Shown here: in pieces, positions 22,448-35,600 of the stretch
Position numbering within the stretch: position 1 is the first letter of the stretch
How the letters are laid out: each line of letters begins with the position of its first letter
Assembly (NCBI GenBank): GCA_037389465.1
Contig: JAZARR010000214.1
Span: 1,426,001 to 1,490,000, forward strand
DNA: 64,000 nt
Source: Baylisascaris procyonis
Lineage: Eukaryota; Nematoda; Chromadorea; Rhabditida; Ascarididae
Reading direction: 5' to 3'
Made by a program: the position numbers and the translations under genes
The notes under the pieces: generated by a model
Seen by the model: the letters and a program-made list of their open reading frames with translations, nothing else
The model's database searches: none
Told to the model about the DNA's origin: nothing

Positions 22448-23037
22448 CAGAATTTATCACATGCACTTAGTAAAAAGCATAAAAGGATGAATAGCGGCAA
22501 TATGAAGAAACACTACTCTATATTGAGTGGGCTATATCAAATTTCAAACCATTGTAAAGTATGATTTATCACTTGCAATATGCTTATAGTTTGATGCAAT
22601 TTTGAAATGCTTTCACTCTTCATAATATTTAATTGTATTGCTTTTTGTGTTATTGAAAGATATGGCTATGCTAAATATTTATGTATTGACGAGAACGGAA
22701 TATTGCAAATTCACATGAGCAGTTTTATGTATCGAAAATGGTTATATTGGCAACACTTGGGATCCAATTTTTATGCAGATATCAACAGAAGGATACAATT
22801 TATTTAAACAAGTTAACAGATATTTGCAAGAGATGACGCTGATGAAGTAGGATTGAAATATACAAGCTTTTGTAGATATAGGAACGTACCGGTCCTAATT
22901 GTTTCTACCCCCTTCCGCCACTTAATATATTCTCAGCTAGGAGTTTGATTTTGAAGAAGACAGCAAACTTGATAGTTTCAATTTATTTAATATTGTTGCT
23001 GAACATTAATAATCCAAACAAGAAAAAAATTATCTGT

Positions 23038-23113
23038 GAGCATGTGAAGAGAGTAATGAATATCCAGAAGCTATTGAGCATGTGAAGAGAGTAATGAATA
23101 TCCAGAAGCTATT
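23038..23113. repeat. Perfect 38-bp tandem duplication
   Basis: The unit beginning GAGCATGTGAAGAGAG and ending GAAGCTATT occurs twice head-to-tail (23038-23075, 23076-23113) without a mismatch. Perfect identity suggests a recent slippage event or an assembly duplication. Confidence 0.9.
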
Positions 23114-23130
23114 TCCACACGATTCCGAAT

Positions 23131-23158
23131 GGGGGGAAGGGGGGAAGGGGTACGGGGG
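23131..23158 (+). repeat. G-quadruplex-type G-tracts
   Basis: Four G-runs of 6, 6, 4 and 5, separated by loops of 2, 2 and 3 bases, fit the G4 consensus. It lies 17 bases after the 38-bp duplication. Confidence 0.7.
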
Positions 23159-24880
23159 TAGGTACAAGGGCCAACGAAATAAGATCCTGTTCCAACGCTG
23201 GCAAGGATACCGCGCTTCTCCATCTCCATCCATCGCGCCATCCACCTTGCATCCGCCAGGTCGTATATGGTCAGGCCTTCCGTCTTTTACATCATCTATA
23301 GGGAAAACATAGAAAGCGCTGTGATTGAGAAGATTATAAGAGATAAAAAGTCGGAAGCAACGAACCGTGTTAGGTCAGACTTATAAAACAAGAGGATGGT
23401 TTGCCTTTAGGATTTGCCTTTGCGCAATTTGTTGTTGGTTTGCATTGAAGTTCATTTCGCGAATATGTACTTTTTTTACATTGAAAAGGCACTCGGCACT
23501 TACTTAAGTTATCGAATTGATACAGTCTCAAGGTTCTTTCCTCATCCGATCCACTGATAAATCTTTTTTTGGAGAATGTCCAATTTGCGTACTCCTCTAA
23601 CTAATGTTTCATTCGAATTCGTAAGTTTTATTAGTTAGTTGTCATATTTTCGATGTTTCATAGCTTTCGCACAAAACTCTTACATACTATTAGTAAATTG
23701 TTTAATAGTAATCAGCGGAAGGAAAAGGAAGGTACTGTCCATATTAGTCTCTGGGATCTTAATTGTTGGGTTGTGAATCTCTATTCTTTGTCACTGACAT
23801 ATTCATCCATTGGGTTGAGGTGTGTGTTCGCTTGTTGGCATAGTTTATTTCATTGAGCGGAAATCCATATTTCCATTTCAACTTAAAGGTCTTCTAATAT
23901 ATCTGCGACAGATTTCTTTTTCCATTTTAGTAGATTGAGTTGAGCAAATCGCTTATTGCTTCTTTTTGATTCGCATGTATTTCTGCAATCGCCATTAATA
24001 TTTCGATTGCAGTATTTGCATATTAATTGCAATGAGAACATAGTGAAAGGAGGTCGCGACAATTGCTCAATTCCGATAGCAATAGGTTTCTTTAACGTTC
24101 ATATTGATCTAAGGAATTTTCTAGAGCCAAGATTTATCATAGTTGGTTTATAAAAGGATCCATTGAATCGGATGAAAAGATGCCTTGCATATCTTGCTAA
24201 CGCCATCTAAAGTTTATGAGGACTGCTCAGAGTTGTGTATTGTTTTGCTTTTTTTAGTGGTTCCGCACAAAAATTGTCTATGTGACCGTCGTTGTTCACT
24301 CAGAGTCTCAAATCGCAGTTGGTTGACGCTTGTATAAAATAATGTACATATAAAGGAATACAAAGAAACAATTGTTCACGACAGCACAGCGTATCTCTGT
24401 TAGACGACGCTGAATCAATTTAATATCCTCAGCGATTCAGAAGCGTTATGGGGAGGGAATACGAAGTAGTTTAGGACAAGAGATCTTGCTTGCAGCTTTT
24501 GCATGCAATAACTGTCGGTCATGTGATTTTGTTAAACCCTGACTTTTTTAAATGTTCGTTGTAAAAATAAGCAAGGTATTCCCTGATTTCGTAGTTCATT
24601 GATCAGTATTATGACATGTTTATTAAGTTATGAATAGGAACCACACGGCTTGCAGCATTAACACTGCGAAGGGAAGAAACTTGCATTGAGCGACGAGAAT
24701 TACATAATTTCCCTATGAAACGTTGGTTAATTTAAGATTAGTGAAGAGGAGACGCTAGATATCCATTCACCTACCATTTAGGTCGTTTAGGTCTGGACTT
24801 TAATGGCAATGAACTGCTCGAAATGCGCTTGCGTTAGCCGTCTCAGACAACAGATTAGGAAGAAAGAGTGACATTGAAGA

Positions 24881-24899
24881 GGGGGAGGGGGGGAGGGGG
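24881..24899 (+). repeat. Second G-tract cluster
   Basis: Runs of 5, 7 and 5 G separated by single A bases, with another GG after the next AC. Possible G4 or homopurine triplex DNA in the same intergenic region. Confidence 0.65.
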
Positions 24900-26056
24900 A
24901 CGGTGGATGCTAGTAAAAGTTCACATTACAAAATTTATATGGCGATAGAAGGGATCGTTGAGTTCAACCGTAAAGAGCATATCTACATCACTTGTTACTA
25001 TTTGGAATGGATAATTTCTTTAATATTCATATTTTTATTGATATTTTATACAGCACTTACGAAGAAACCACACGGCTATTTAATATTTTAAGTATCTTCA
25101 TAAGTAGACAGCAAAACAAAAAAGCACAGCGTTGCAATTCAACAAATAATCAATCAATGCGAAAGAAGTCAAATATTTTCTAATCGCCTATTGATTAAAT
25201 CGGATGCAAACGCGATAATTAATTACAATACAGAATAAGAAAACTCTGAGAGAAAACCAATGAAAAATACAATTGCCTCAATTGGAACACTCGAAATAAG
25301 ACGAAATCATCGCGGAATATTATTAAGAAAGTGAGTCGAATTCTGTAAGTAAAATTAGTAGCAATTAGTATCAATAATAATATAAGATCTGTTTTATTAC
25401 TACCAGTATCACTAGTTTCTCCTATAAATCAGTTTTAAAACGGGAAAGAAAATCATTCGAATGGGCACGTTGAAAAATCTTATGGAAATTAAGTTCCGAT
25501 TGATAAGAAAACCGAGTTCTTTTTTTTAAATAAATTGTAAATAGAGTAATGTTAACTAAGTGGTTATAACTGGTTAATAAACGATCAACTAATAGAGGTA
25601 TCAGGGAAATTCTCAAAGTCGACTCAACTGAAAATAGACAGGGATATCGGTGACTATTTCGAGTATTCGATGGAAGTGAATAGCGCAATAGAAGATCAAT
25701 TGATGATGAATATTGAAAAGACGAAAGAACACAATGATGATCACAGTGTTTGGCTTAGACATAAAGCTGAGTTGGCATCGAGCAGTATCCCTTTGTATCG
25801 CTTCACTTATTATTTACATCGTAGCGAGACATTGCACAATATTAGTAGAGTTTTGTAGTATTTTAAATAATTTAAATAATCTTACAACATGTCAAAGATA
25901 CAACGGAGTAGAGTGATCATCTTTATTTTCGACAATTTTTATAACTAACACCGTGGTCGAGGAGATATCTTCCAAACGAAAAAAGCCGTGGTGATCGGAT
26001 GAAACATGAAGTAGCCATCCAGCGATAGCTAGTAAACCTTCATCATCTGTTACGAG

Positions 26057-26607
26057 TTATCCTGCGACGATGATGATTACTAACGGGATCAAAATATATT
26101 TGGAATGTAATTTAGAGAGGCGTCTAGAAACGGCCTTCTTTGATTTCATCATCTGATATGTAAACAGATAAAAATAGGCTGGATTCACCACCTACTCCAC
26201 TCATTTATTAGCGTTGAATTCCTTTCATTATGAGAAGTGGTAAATTCCACCAATTACGATGACATATGTAAAAACATAGTGGCGAAACGTAACATCTTCT
26301 TAGGAGAAATCAAACAGTTTCAAAATGTTGTCGGCAAATCCTTAGTCAAAAAACCGTTTTCAGGCTACATCCCACCTATGCAAGGACAGATTTGAAATGC
26401 AAATTTGGTACTGACCTCTAAGTGCCATCCCAAACGAACAGACAGACATTGACGTCGCATAAATTCATCTTCGACAGTATTTGCAAAAGAGCGTGAATAA
26501 GTGCTTAAAATACCTCTGCTAAGGTTGTTGCATATGGAAGAAGAACCAAGCATCAGCTTGCCAGTCGGTGACATCGAAACTGTTGACATATTAGTCACAG
26601 CCGGTAG
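26057..26607 (-). CDS. Candidate exons of an unrecognised minus-strand gene, hydrophobic C terminus
   Basis: Exon 26607-26416 (AAAAACAG acceptor, GTCAGT donor, 192 nt) reads MSTVSMSPTGKLMLGSSS to FMRRQCLSVRLGWHLE. It joins in phase 0 to 26152-26057 (CATATCAG acceptor) encoding MMKSKKAVSRRLSKLHSKY then ILIPLVIIIVAG and TAA. The basic stretch followed by a short C-terminal hydrophobic segment resembles a tail anchor. A further open block at 26936-26761 could be an upstream exon but has poor splice sites. Another open frame at 26055-25899 after TAACAG (DDEGLLAIAGWLLHVSSDHH) could be an alternative last exon but is out of phase. No family recognised; transcription unproven. Confidence 0.33.
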
Positions 26608-27396
26608 CTGTTTTTATCGGAGGAAGCGTATGAGGAAGGTTGTCGATGCCCAGAAAAAAAGAGGGGTAAGCGAGAGGAAGGGGATAGGTAGGGAGTATGG
26701 ACGAACTCGGCTATGCATAGCATCTAGGCACCTCGATCATGAGCTCCCACTGAATTACACACTCCTCATGATGTGCCTATTCGTTGTTTCGACGTCAAGC
26801 GCTAAAGCAGACAGATCATCAAGTGAATTCTTGTCGAAGTGCAAGCCAGCGCTGAACAATGAAGCGATCACAGTGGAGAAATTAAATTGCGAAAGCGCTC
26901 TAGCCGAATGGTTGCACACACCCGACGGAAACGATACTCAACATTTCACAAAAATATAAATATAGGGCTATTACAGCATGAATGTAATGCTATTACACTG
27001 TTAAAAAGTAATAGAGTGAATGATTGCAGTGCGATAGAGGCACACAACAATTAGCGAGTAGAGATATATTAGCGATATAGTAGTTCGGCACAGCTTATTG
27101 AAACGATTGTCTCGTTGAGGTGAATTTGTTGCATTTCTACAACTCCACAAATACTATTGATGCTTATCGTTGATTTCGTTAACTCTCTTATGATCCATCC
27201 TCTATTATGCACTCTTCACCGGAAATTTGCTGCAAAAAGCACCCGTAAATATTTATTAGCTTTGCAACCCTTATTGCGATCAATGATGGCACTCCGCCGT
27301 TTCATTCCATTCGCTAATATTTTCATTATTTTTACCTCTTCGATTCTCAAATGTTCAAAAGATTTTACTGATCCGATAAGCTTGATGCTTTCACTG

Positions 27397-27402
27397 TTTA
27401 TT
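27397..27402 (-). terminator. Candidate polyadenylation signal of NPC1
   Basis: AATAAA on the minus strand about 155 nt downstream of the NPC1 stop codon (27557-27559), at a normal 3' UTR distance. Confidence 0.5.
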
Positions 27403-27556
27403 TGGTTACTTCGAAATGAGACTACAAAAAAGACTGTAAGGAAGAGTTGAGATGTGAACCCGCAATTGTGAAACTAGAAGGATTCGAGACCATTAAAGCC
27501 TCACTCTATAGATAATACTTATATTGCACAATGAGATTCGAATGATGGTCGTACAT

Positions 27557-29625
27557 CTAGAAGACATGATTAACGAGTCGACTAACTGTGCAATCGCCCG
27601 ATGTACATTTCGCATTCGGATTGGCACATTCACCCACACAACAATTCTCTCCACGCATTTTCAATAATAATTTCCGTTTGTTCACCGGTGGACCTGAAAT
27701 TTTATACAGTGAATATGAGGTAGAAAAAAAAATAGTAATCATGAGCGATACTTTGAAGGGGTGATCGGAATAAGACCACCCATAGTTGCTGCCCTAAATG
27801 TTTAGTAAAATCTTTTCGGTTGCAGATTATTTTGACGAAAGTATAATTGCATTAAGAAATCAATGCTTACTGACTAGCGAATGCAACTGATTTGCAGTTT
27901 TCATGACGTGTTTGAATGCTAATAATTCGTTTTTTTTTGAGGATGAACTGTAAGGGAATTGGGGAGAGCAGGGGGGGGGGGGAAGAGTATCCGGTGGCAA
28001 ATGAGCGAAGATATTCGCTTACCGTGTGACCTGAATTCCCGATCTCCATTCATTGCTCGCTAGTTCTGAATGCCACCCTTCCTTCCCCTTCTCCATCCCT
28101 CTGTTAAATATTTTTGGAGAAGTGGAAGCTTGTCGAATGGCGCTTCTACATTATTTTTGCACTTTATTTTCTTTCTCAGTACCTGCATCATTCCCCCCCC
28201 CCCTCTTCTTGCAACACTCTGTTTGCCAGAATAAACTATAAAAATATTAATAGTTGAGCATTGGAAAGTTGAAATGGTTATCTCATCAAAAGGTGAAATA
28301 ACGTACCGATGAAACTTAGCAATACAGGTAAAAATATAAGTCCGTGTGCGGCCCCAATCAATACGATGCCGAGAAACATTCGGAAATAGAAAACTTTGAA
28401 AATTTGTGAATGTGCAAACGCAAGAACAAGAATACCGCCAAATTTGGTTAGCGTTATACCCGAAAGTACCTGAAATAACGCAGAATTATAAAATGATGAA
28501 AATTTGAGAGGAGCTTAAATAAAGGAATTTAATTATTGGATTTATTTACAGGCGAGATATCGTAACTCAGAAAAGCTCTTAAACTGCGAGGTCAGTGTGA
28601 TAAAGAACAACCGAGCAACCAACTCATCTAATTCATTCGCTATTTTATGGTCAATATATCATGAAGTACAGATTCGTTCCATAACAAATCTCGCAATTCA
28701 TTATTTCAGCTCATCTCTTTCTGCCATCTCCTCCTCCCCTCCCCTTCTACCTACGGCCATTTCAAATACGATACGACTAGCTCCATAGATAACTAACCGA
28801 TGATCCCATACTTGAGAGCGAATGTCGAGCCCTTTCCAACCGATTACGATGGACGCTTAATGCAAAAGCGCGTACAATATGTGAACAGAATTCCACCGAA
28901 ATACCAACTGACTGAAAATATCGCATATTTAAATGCCTGAACATTATCATAATTGGGAAAAATGCTCGTAATATCATCACAATCTATATTCTAGATCAGC
29001 ATGCACTAATAGGGCAAATCTTTGTGTGTGACTTGCTTGCTGAACTCTCCTTTTGCTCACTTATTAAAAAAAAAAAAAAAAAAAAACGTTTTCATCACTT
29101 TCCCGCTTCCAATTCTATATTGGTATTCATTTCGAATAAGTGGATCAAAATTTCATCAAAAAACTTCGTGCATTACTTCAGGTCAACTGAAAACGGATAC
29201 CTAAAAAAGAAAATACATTGAAATGCGGAAATGGTGTAAAATACTGATCATAACGAACAGATTATTTAGCTCAATTCGATACAAATATGTCGTGTTTGTC
29301 TATTCATGTGTTAATGGTAAGCAGCCAGTGTTTGATTCAAATTTTAGGTATCAATAACATTCGAATTATTGTATTGAAATCAAAAGAACAAACCATAACA
29401 AGGTTGACAACGGATATAGCATTGAATTCGATTCCCCACCAATACATAAGACCAATCAAATTAAAGAGAATGCATCCGATTGTGAGATCGATTATGAACG
29501 CAGACCAAGGATCCAATCCAAGCAGAACGGTTGCAACCGCAAATATTGCAATCAATGAAAGCACTAATTGAACACATGCATCCGTCACGATTGTCACGTA
29601 TTGCTCATAGAATACGTAGAATACA
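27557..29625 (-). CDS. NPC1: NPC1 exons 22-25: C-terminal membrane bundle and tail
   Basis: Exons 29625-29394, 28911-28798, 28469-28307, 27693-27557 (residues 1087-1301). Motifs: [95 protein letters not shown]. After this the tail diverges: [18 protein letters not shown], ending SRLVNHVF. Confidence 0.94.
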
Positions 29626-32600
29626 CTGAAATAATAATTAATCCAGTAAGTAAGTACTGTCATCCTTATATATATCTCTAAAGATATTTAGCTGGTTTGA
29701 CCACAGTCCATACATATGCGCCCTGGGAAAAACGTTCATTGCTCTACAAAATGTCTACATTTGGGAAAAAAATATTACCCGCAAAGCATCAAACAATGAG
29801 TGATAATCTCGTTACTTACCACTTCCAAGGTGATCTACCAATTTCTAAAGAAGGTTCTGCGCAGTTTAATTAGTTTTATATGGACGCATTATTGAGTAAG
29901 TTCCATTATTTGTTGGCGATTTACGATGTTGGTTGGTATGATAACCGTAATGGCAAATTCACACATCTTTCTAGTTCCTTTGATATACTCGATTCGATTT
30001 GCTCTCAACCCATTTCAATGCTGTATGCAATCCCACATCTGCATAATGTTCATCGGCCGGTCATAAAATGTTTGCAAGTTCATTAGCGCATTTTATTGTC
30101 TTTGACTCTCCTTGAAGCTGATGACCAAATTATAGGTAAAGGGTGTCATCCACTGGTACGAATTTTACCCATTAAATTTCCCACTCTTATCTTCAGTGGC
30201 TGTTGAGCTCTAATCACCACAGTGGGAAACAACTTCCAAAAGTGCTCTTAAATAACACAAAAATTTTAATCAAAGAACGATGTGAATAGGCACAGAATCG
30301 GTTGAAAAGCTCTTTCACCCATCTTATTCGAAATAAAAATCCAAGCGAGATCCCAAAGAATCTTTTCTCTTCGAAGATTTTGAAAATTTTTAACCTTAGA
30401 ATGGAATGTTGATGAAGAGAACGCATTCTATTCGCTAATATTGTATTTTGAGAACATTATGAGAATCTGAATGTAAACTTTCATCTCAGATATCATCGAT
30501 CGACTTTGTACACACTGTCCGATCGAAAGATCGCTTATCTTTATCAACATTTATGCACTTATTTTGAACTTCCCCACCTCGAAATAAAAAAAAAATGTTG
30601 CAGTTTTAATGGCTAAGAAAAATTGGGTAAACTATGTAACTGCAATTGCAACATTTATGCAATACTGTGTAACGTTGGCAGGATTGTTTTTTGGTCCCTA
30701 TAACATTACTGCAAATATGTTTATTAGTACTTCGATCATTTCTCTAGTTTGTGATATTGAAATTGAATTGATGACTGATAGAAGCGAGGAAGGCAATTAG
30801 AAAATTCTAATTTCCTTTAATCAGCGCAAAAATATTTTCAAAAATATTCTACTTCTTAATGTTTATTGTTGTTCTGCTCAATTAGATTGGCGTAAAAAGG
30901 CATTGACGAAAATTTCCACTGGTGTTTTTTTCTTTTGCAGAATTGGTTGCACGATAAAGACGAAAGCAATTTCGAGAATTTTTCACTGATCACAATCATA
31001 CCGGTTCTTTTGCCTGACTATTGCTCCGTTTTGGCGCCAACTGCAAATACCTTCCAAGCTACTTTCCAAAAAACATATGCAAAAATTCGAGCTGAGCCAG
31101 TCAAAAGTGAACGACTTGCAGCTTATCCTCTACAGCAGTGAGGAAAAAAAATGCAAATCGCTGATTACATAAGTATGGGGATGCAAGCGCGAAGAAGTTT
31201 CAAGAAAGTGATTTTACATACCTATATGGAAATACTTCAATGGGACACCGCCCATCACGGTCCTCGTTGAGCACTGCCGAGATGTTATCAGCAATCCGTC
31301 TTGCACTAGCCATAGCATTTATAAAATCGGATGAAGTTTTAAGAACCGTATGATAGGTCATAAAATGTGAGGATGCAACCCGACCACGACGTGAGCGTTG
31401 AATTGCCGAACCGAATGCTGCATGACCACTGCAAATGAAACAAACTATGAATCGATTAGAATGAGTATCAGACTATCCCAACAGTACAACAAATATTGAA
31501 TTACCGATCAGTATTGATAGTAAAAGATAAAGAAAAAAAGAATAAAATGACGAACAATACGCAAAGAACAAATTAAGATCATTATATTTCAGCGGAAAAC
31601 AACATCAACATTAAATTGATATGAACTGATTTGATATTTGTTTATGAAAACTGCATTTTCCTTTGTGTTTATTTGGATCGTTGAATTTGGGAAAGCGGCA
31701 AATAATATTAAAATTTTTATTTATTGTTTAAGTCTGAAATGATAAATTTGAGGAGGAAATTGTGAAATTTGAATTTTTTTTTTCATAACGAAACTTTTTG
31801 GGAAATTAAGAAGAAGAAAATCAAACATCGACGATTGTGTACGTATCATTTTACTTTTCATCACATTTAGTTCAATTGTGATTTATCCAACATTCATTTC
31901 ATTTTGCAATCATTCATAATGCAAAATTGGAAATGCAAATGACTTATCAAAGGTAACAACATAAAAAATGATGGAATGTTGTCAATATCCACTCTCATAT
32001 TTAGCGAATATCCTATAATTTTTTAATTGCTCAATAATTTCATCTAACGATGTTCAATCAATTTTCGACAGTTTCACGAAGAAGCGAATTCTTCATAGAA
32101 ACCTGCAACATTTCTAAGAAAGACAAAATGTCCGTCCATTTATAAAAAAAAAAGGCAAAGTTCCTACCCTTTGGCACAGTTTGCAGACGGATTGTCTGAG
32201 AGGAAGTGTGTTAAATGATCGTAGAAGAGATCTTCACGTGGCCTGCCTCCTTTGAATTCCATACTGCACGCCGAACAATCGTTTGACATCACTGAGAAGA
32301 ATATTTTATATGTGTTGATTTATATTTTATTATAGTGGTTGAAGTGTTTATCACCAAGTTTTAAACAACACAACAAGTTTATATGTGCAGTAATTTGAGT
32401 AATTTAAATTTAATTAAAGAATTGAAACGTTTCAAAACATTCCTATAGACTTTTTTTTATTGAGGATATGATCGACGAAGGATTCGGTAATGTTCTCAGA
32501 AATAGAACAAATTATTTATTAATGAAGTGTGGAGATGATATTAAAGGCATCTCATTAGTGAGAATTTCGAATGCGTAAACGCTTAATTGGCATGAATATT

Positions 32601-35600
32601 TAGCAACTAATTCAGATGCATTAGCGCGCATAGAAAACGTGACATACGCGCAGAAATTTTTCGCATTGTAGCTAGTTTCCTTTCGGGTACGAATCTGCTT
32701 ATGTTGGAGATCACAACATCCAACGTACATTGAACTAGAAGTAAAAACAAAGACAAAACATCTTTTTGCCCCATGATTTGCACTTTTCTATCTCTCTTAT
32801 AACAATCAGTTAAATCTACACTAAAATGAGCTGAAAGATTTTCTTTAGCCAGGAACTGGCTTATATCACAATTGGCACTTCCTGACACCTGCCTTCCTAT
32901 GCAGTTTCATTTCCATGAATAACCCCTTAATTTGGAATATTCCGCGTAGTCCGCAAACATTCAAGAAATAATCCAAAAAGAAATTAATAATGATAGATGG
33001 AAAAGACGAACCACTAGCTGCACAGAACGATCCATTCGAAAACACTCGACAACATGGTGGATCACCATGTGGCTGCATCCAATCAATGTAGTCGTCCAAC
33101 CAGTTCATTGCCGGATGAGCGATATAAGACCTGAAGATGAAAGCATTTTCCACTGCTGTATTCGAATATTCAAAGAATGTGCTGCACACTGCAATCATGT
33201 CCAAAAAATTCAAAGAGAATGCAATTTGCTTCCTTCTTCGACCTTTGTTCCATATGTTAAGCACAGCAAAGATATGCACACAACAACACAGCTCATTATT
33301 ACACTCAACATTTGATGTATCTCCGACGATCGCAGACACTTCTTACATTCGATCAGTTTAATGTTGATATAACTACTTTATCTATTGTTTTTACTGTTAT
33401 CACTACTTTGTAAGGGAATTGTTCCGTAGTGACATGCTGGAGACTGTAAACAAATGAGTAACAATTCATCTAACAAAGTAAGACTGTTGGTCTTGATGTT
33501 GCTGTGTATGACAGATTAGGGAGTAATTGATATCTAGCAAGTAATGGTTTCGTATAATATTACGATCAAACTTATTGAAGAACAATTCGAATAGCGTCAA
33601 TCAAACGAAGACCAAACAGCTAAAATCGCATCTTTAGGAAATACTTGAAATAATATAATATTTGATTACCTGTTCGACCACCTCGCAGCTCTTGCGATTT
33701 GTGCGCCGAGTGAATTATAACCACAGCCCGCACCTGAGCAGATCTTATCTTGTTCGTAACGATCACTGAAGTCGACGTCGCCCTTAACTACGAAATATAC
33801 AGGTGGCCCTACCGAGAGAAAACGATCCATCGATTTGAAGTGTGACAGAACGTATGAATCCTGAAAGTAATAGACAGTGAAATTCATCGCAACCGGAAGC
33901 ATCTACTTGAAATGTCCGATCATCGAGGCAACTTATAAGGACTTCGAAATTACTGGAACACATTGTCGATAATAATACGCAATTGAATCCATAATATCTT
34001 CATAAGCTTTTGGTACATACAAACCACCCTAATAATTCGCCCTTTGAATGAGCAAACAACTGCATTAATAAAATTTCATTTTTCTCTAAACCCTTAAGTG
34101 CACTTGAAGATTACCATCAAAAGGTCATATTCCATAAATATTTTACATTCACTTAGCAGATGTTTTCTCATTAAAGCAGAAGAGATATTTCCCTTATCGA
34201 ATAATTTATGTCATTCACTTTTATCTTTAAATGTTGACAAAGTCTTCGCTAGAGAGGCTTGATTCGACGATGATGTATATCACAAAAAAAGTTGTTGAGT
34301 GGAACACTGTGAATTTCATCAGTGCTATCGATGGGAGTCATAAATCTCGAATATATGTGAAACATCGAAAAAAGGTGAAAATCATTAAAGCATTCTAAGG
34401 AAATGCAAACGAGTATTCAATATAAATTACTCAATATAAATAATCAACATAAATTCCACAACTGAATTGTATTTCTTTTCCATTTCCAAACGTTGATGTT
34501 TTCATTGCTATTTTCAGAAATCATTTCGATGTAAGACGTTCAAATGAAAAGTTGCAAATATATGAAGAGACGAACATTTATTTAACAAGAGATGTACTCA
34601 CCTCTGGTACGGCCATTTTTTGATCAAGACCAAGCTGAACACCACCAAGAACTGCTAACGAGCTGCATAACCATGCAAAGAATGCCAGTATCTGAAAGAA
34701 ACAATGACTATCAGTAAATTTTCTGCTGCCGATAACTTATGCCTCCCCCCCCCCCCCAATAGTTTCATTGAAACTCTCCAATATTGCTAACATTCCCGTT
34801 TTACGTTTACCAGTTTAAGTGACAATGTGGCTGAACGAGACAAGAACAATGGACCCGATGCCAGATTGAGTGAGATAGAGAGATCCAAGTTAGTGTAACG
34901 TCAATTTGTGATGATTTCAATGATCTGATGTGATAAAAAGTGAAGTATTGGGAAGCTGTCTCCGTGGCACTTTTATGTCATAACCATATCGAATGCTGTC
35001 ACAACCATAATGGATACTTTCAGTCTAATTCAAATCACTTTTTTGTTAGACTAGAAAATGCTCTAAGAGCCTTTAGATACCCAAAAATCTATCACCACCC
35101 ATACAAATTTAAATGCAAATTAATCACTTTATATAACATTAAGTTTTAATTCTTCATCGCCTATAAATATTCTCAACAATCGATTTTTCATTCCGTTTTT
35201 GAATGTCCCCTCTAAATTGCATCGAAAAAAAACCGCTCAATATTAAACTTTCGCGTTCAAATCGCAAATGCCAAAAGCAAATCACAGCTGTTTTCGTGTT
35301 TTTTGGTCAATATGATTCATTAGCGTGCATTGCGAGAATTCTTCAGGGCTGACACCGCCCGTTTAATAGCCTACGAAATGGCACAAAGTGAAATTTGTTT
35401 TCCACTTTGCAAGTGATAATTCACCTCAACGTCAATATCTTTATGTGATCAACAAATCACGAAACTTCTGCAAACATTATTTATGCACCAGTTAACGTTG
35501 TAATAAAAAAAAAGCTGTCTTCGAAACTCAAATAAGTGCACGAAATTGCTTCCAAAAAGTGGATGATTTAAATGCACTAAATCCTACAGGAGAGAAAAAA

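Larger units (their letters stand above)
22194..27556. other. Tail-to-tail intergenic region
   Basis: Lies between the NKAP and NPC1 3' ends. Apart from a possible minus-strand gene at 26057-26607 it is mostly AT-rich with scattered short frames. It holds a 38-bp tandem duplication, two G-tract clusters (23131, 24881) and the presumed polyadenylation sites of both neighbours. Confidence 0.5.

Noticed and set aside
26761..26959. Plus-strand frame with a secreted-protein-like start (MMCLFVVSTSSAKA)
   Set aside because: Short hydrophobic core, no known family, and the opposite strand is equally open; not supported well enough to call a gene.
27157..27450. 97-codon plus-strand frame
   Set aside because: AT-rich, hydrophobic by composition, lies over the NPC1 3' UTR on the other strand.
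32866..33339. Treating the 157-codon minus frame as one protein
   Set aside because: Only 33130-33012 is coding (NPC1 exon 19); the flanks are intron, with CAG and GTTCGT sites at its borders.
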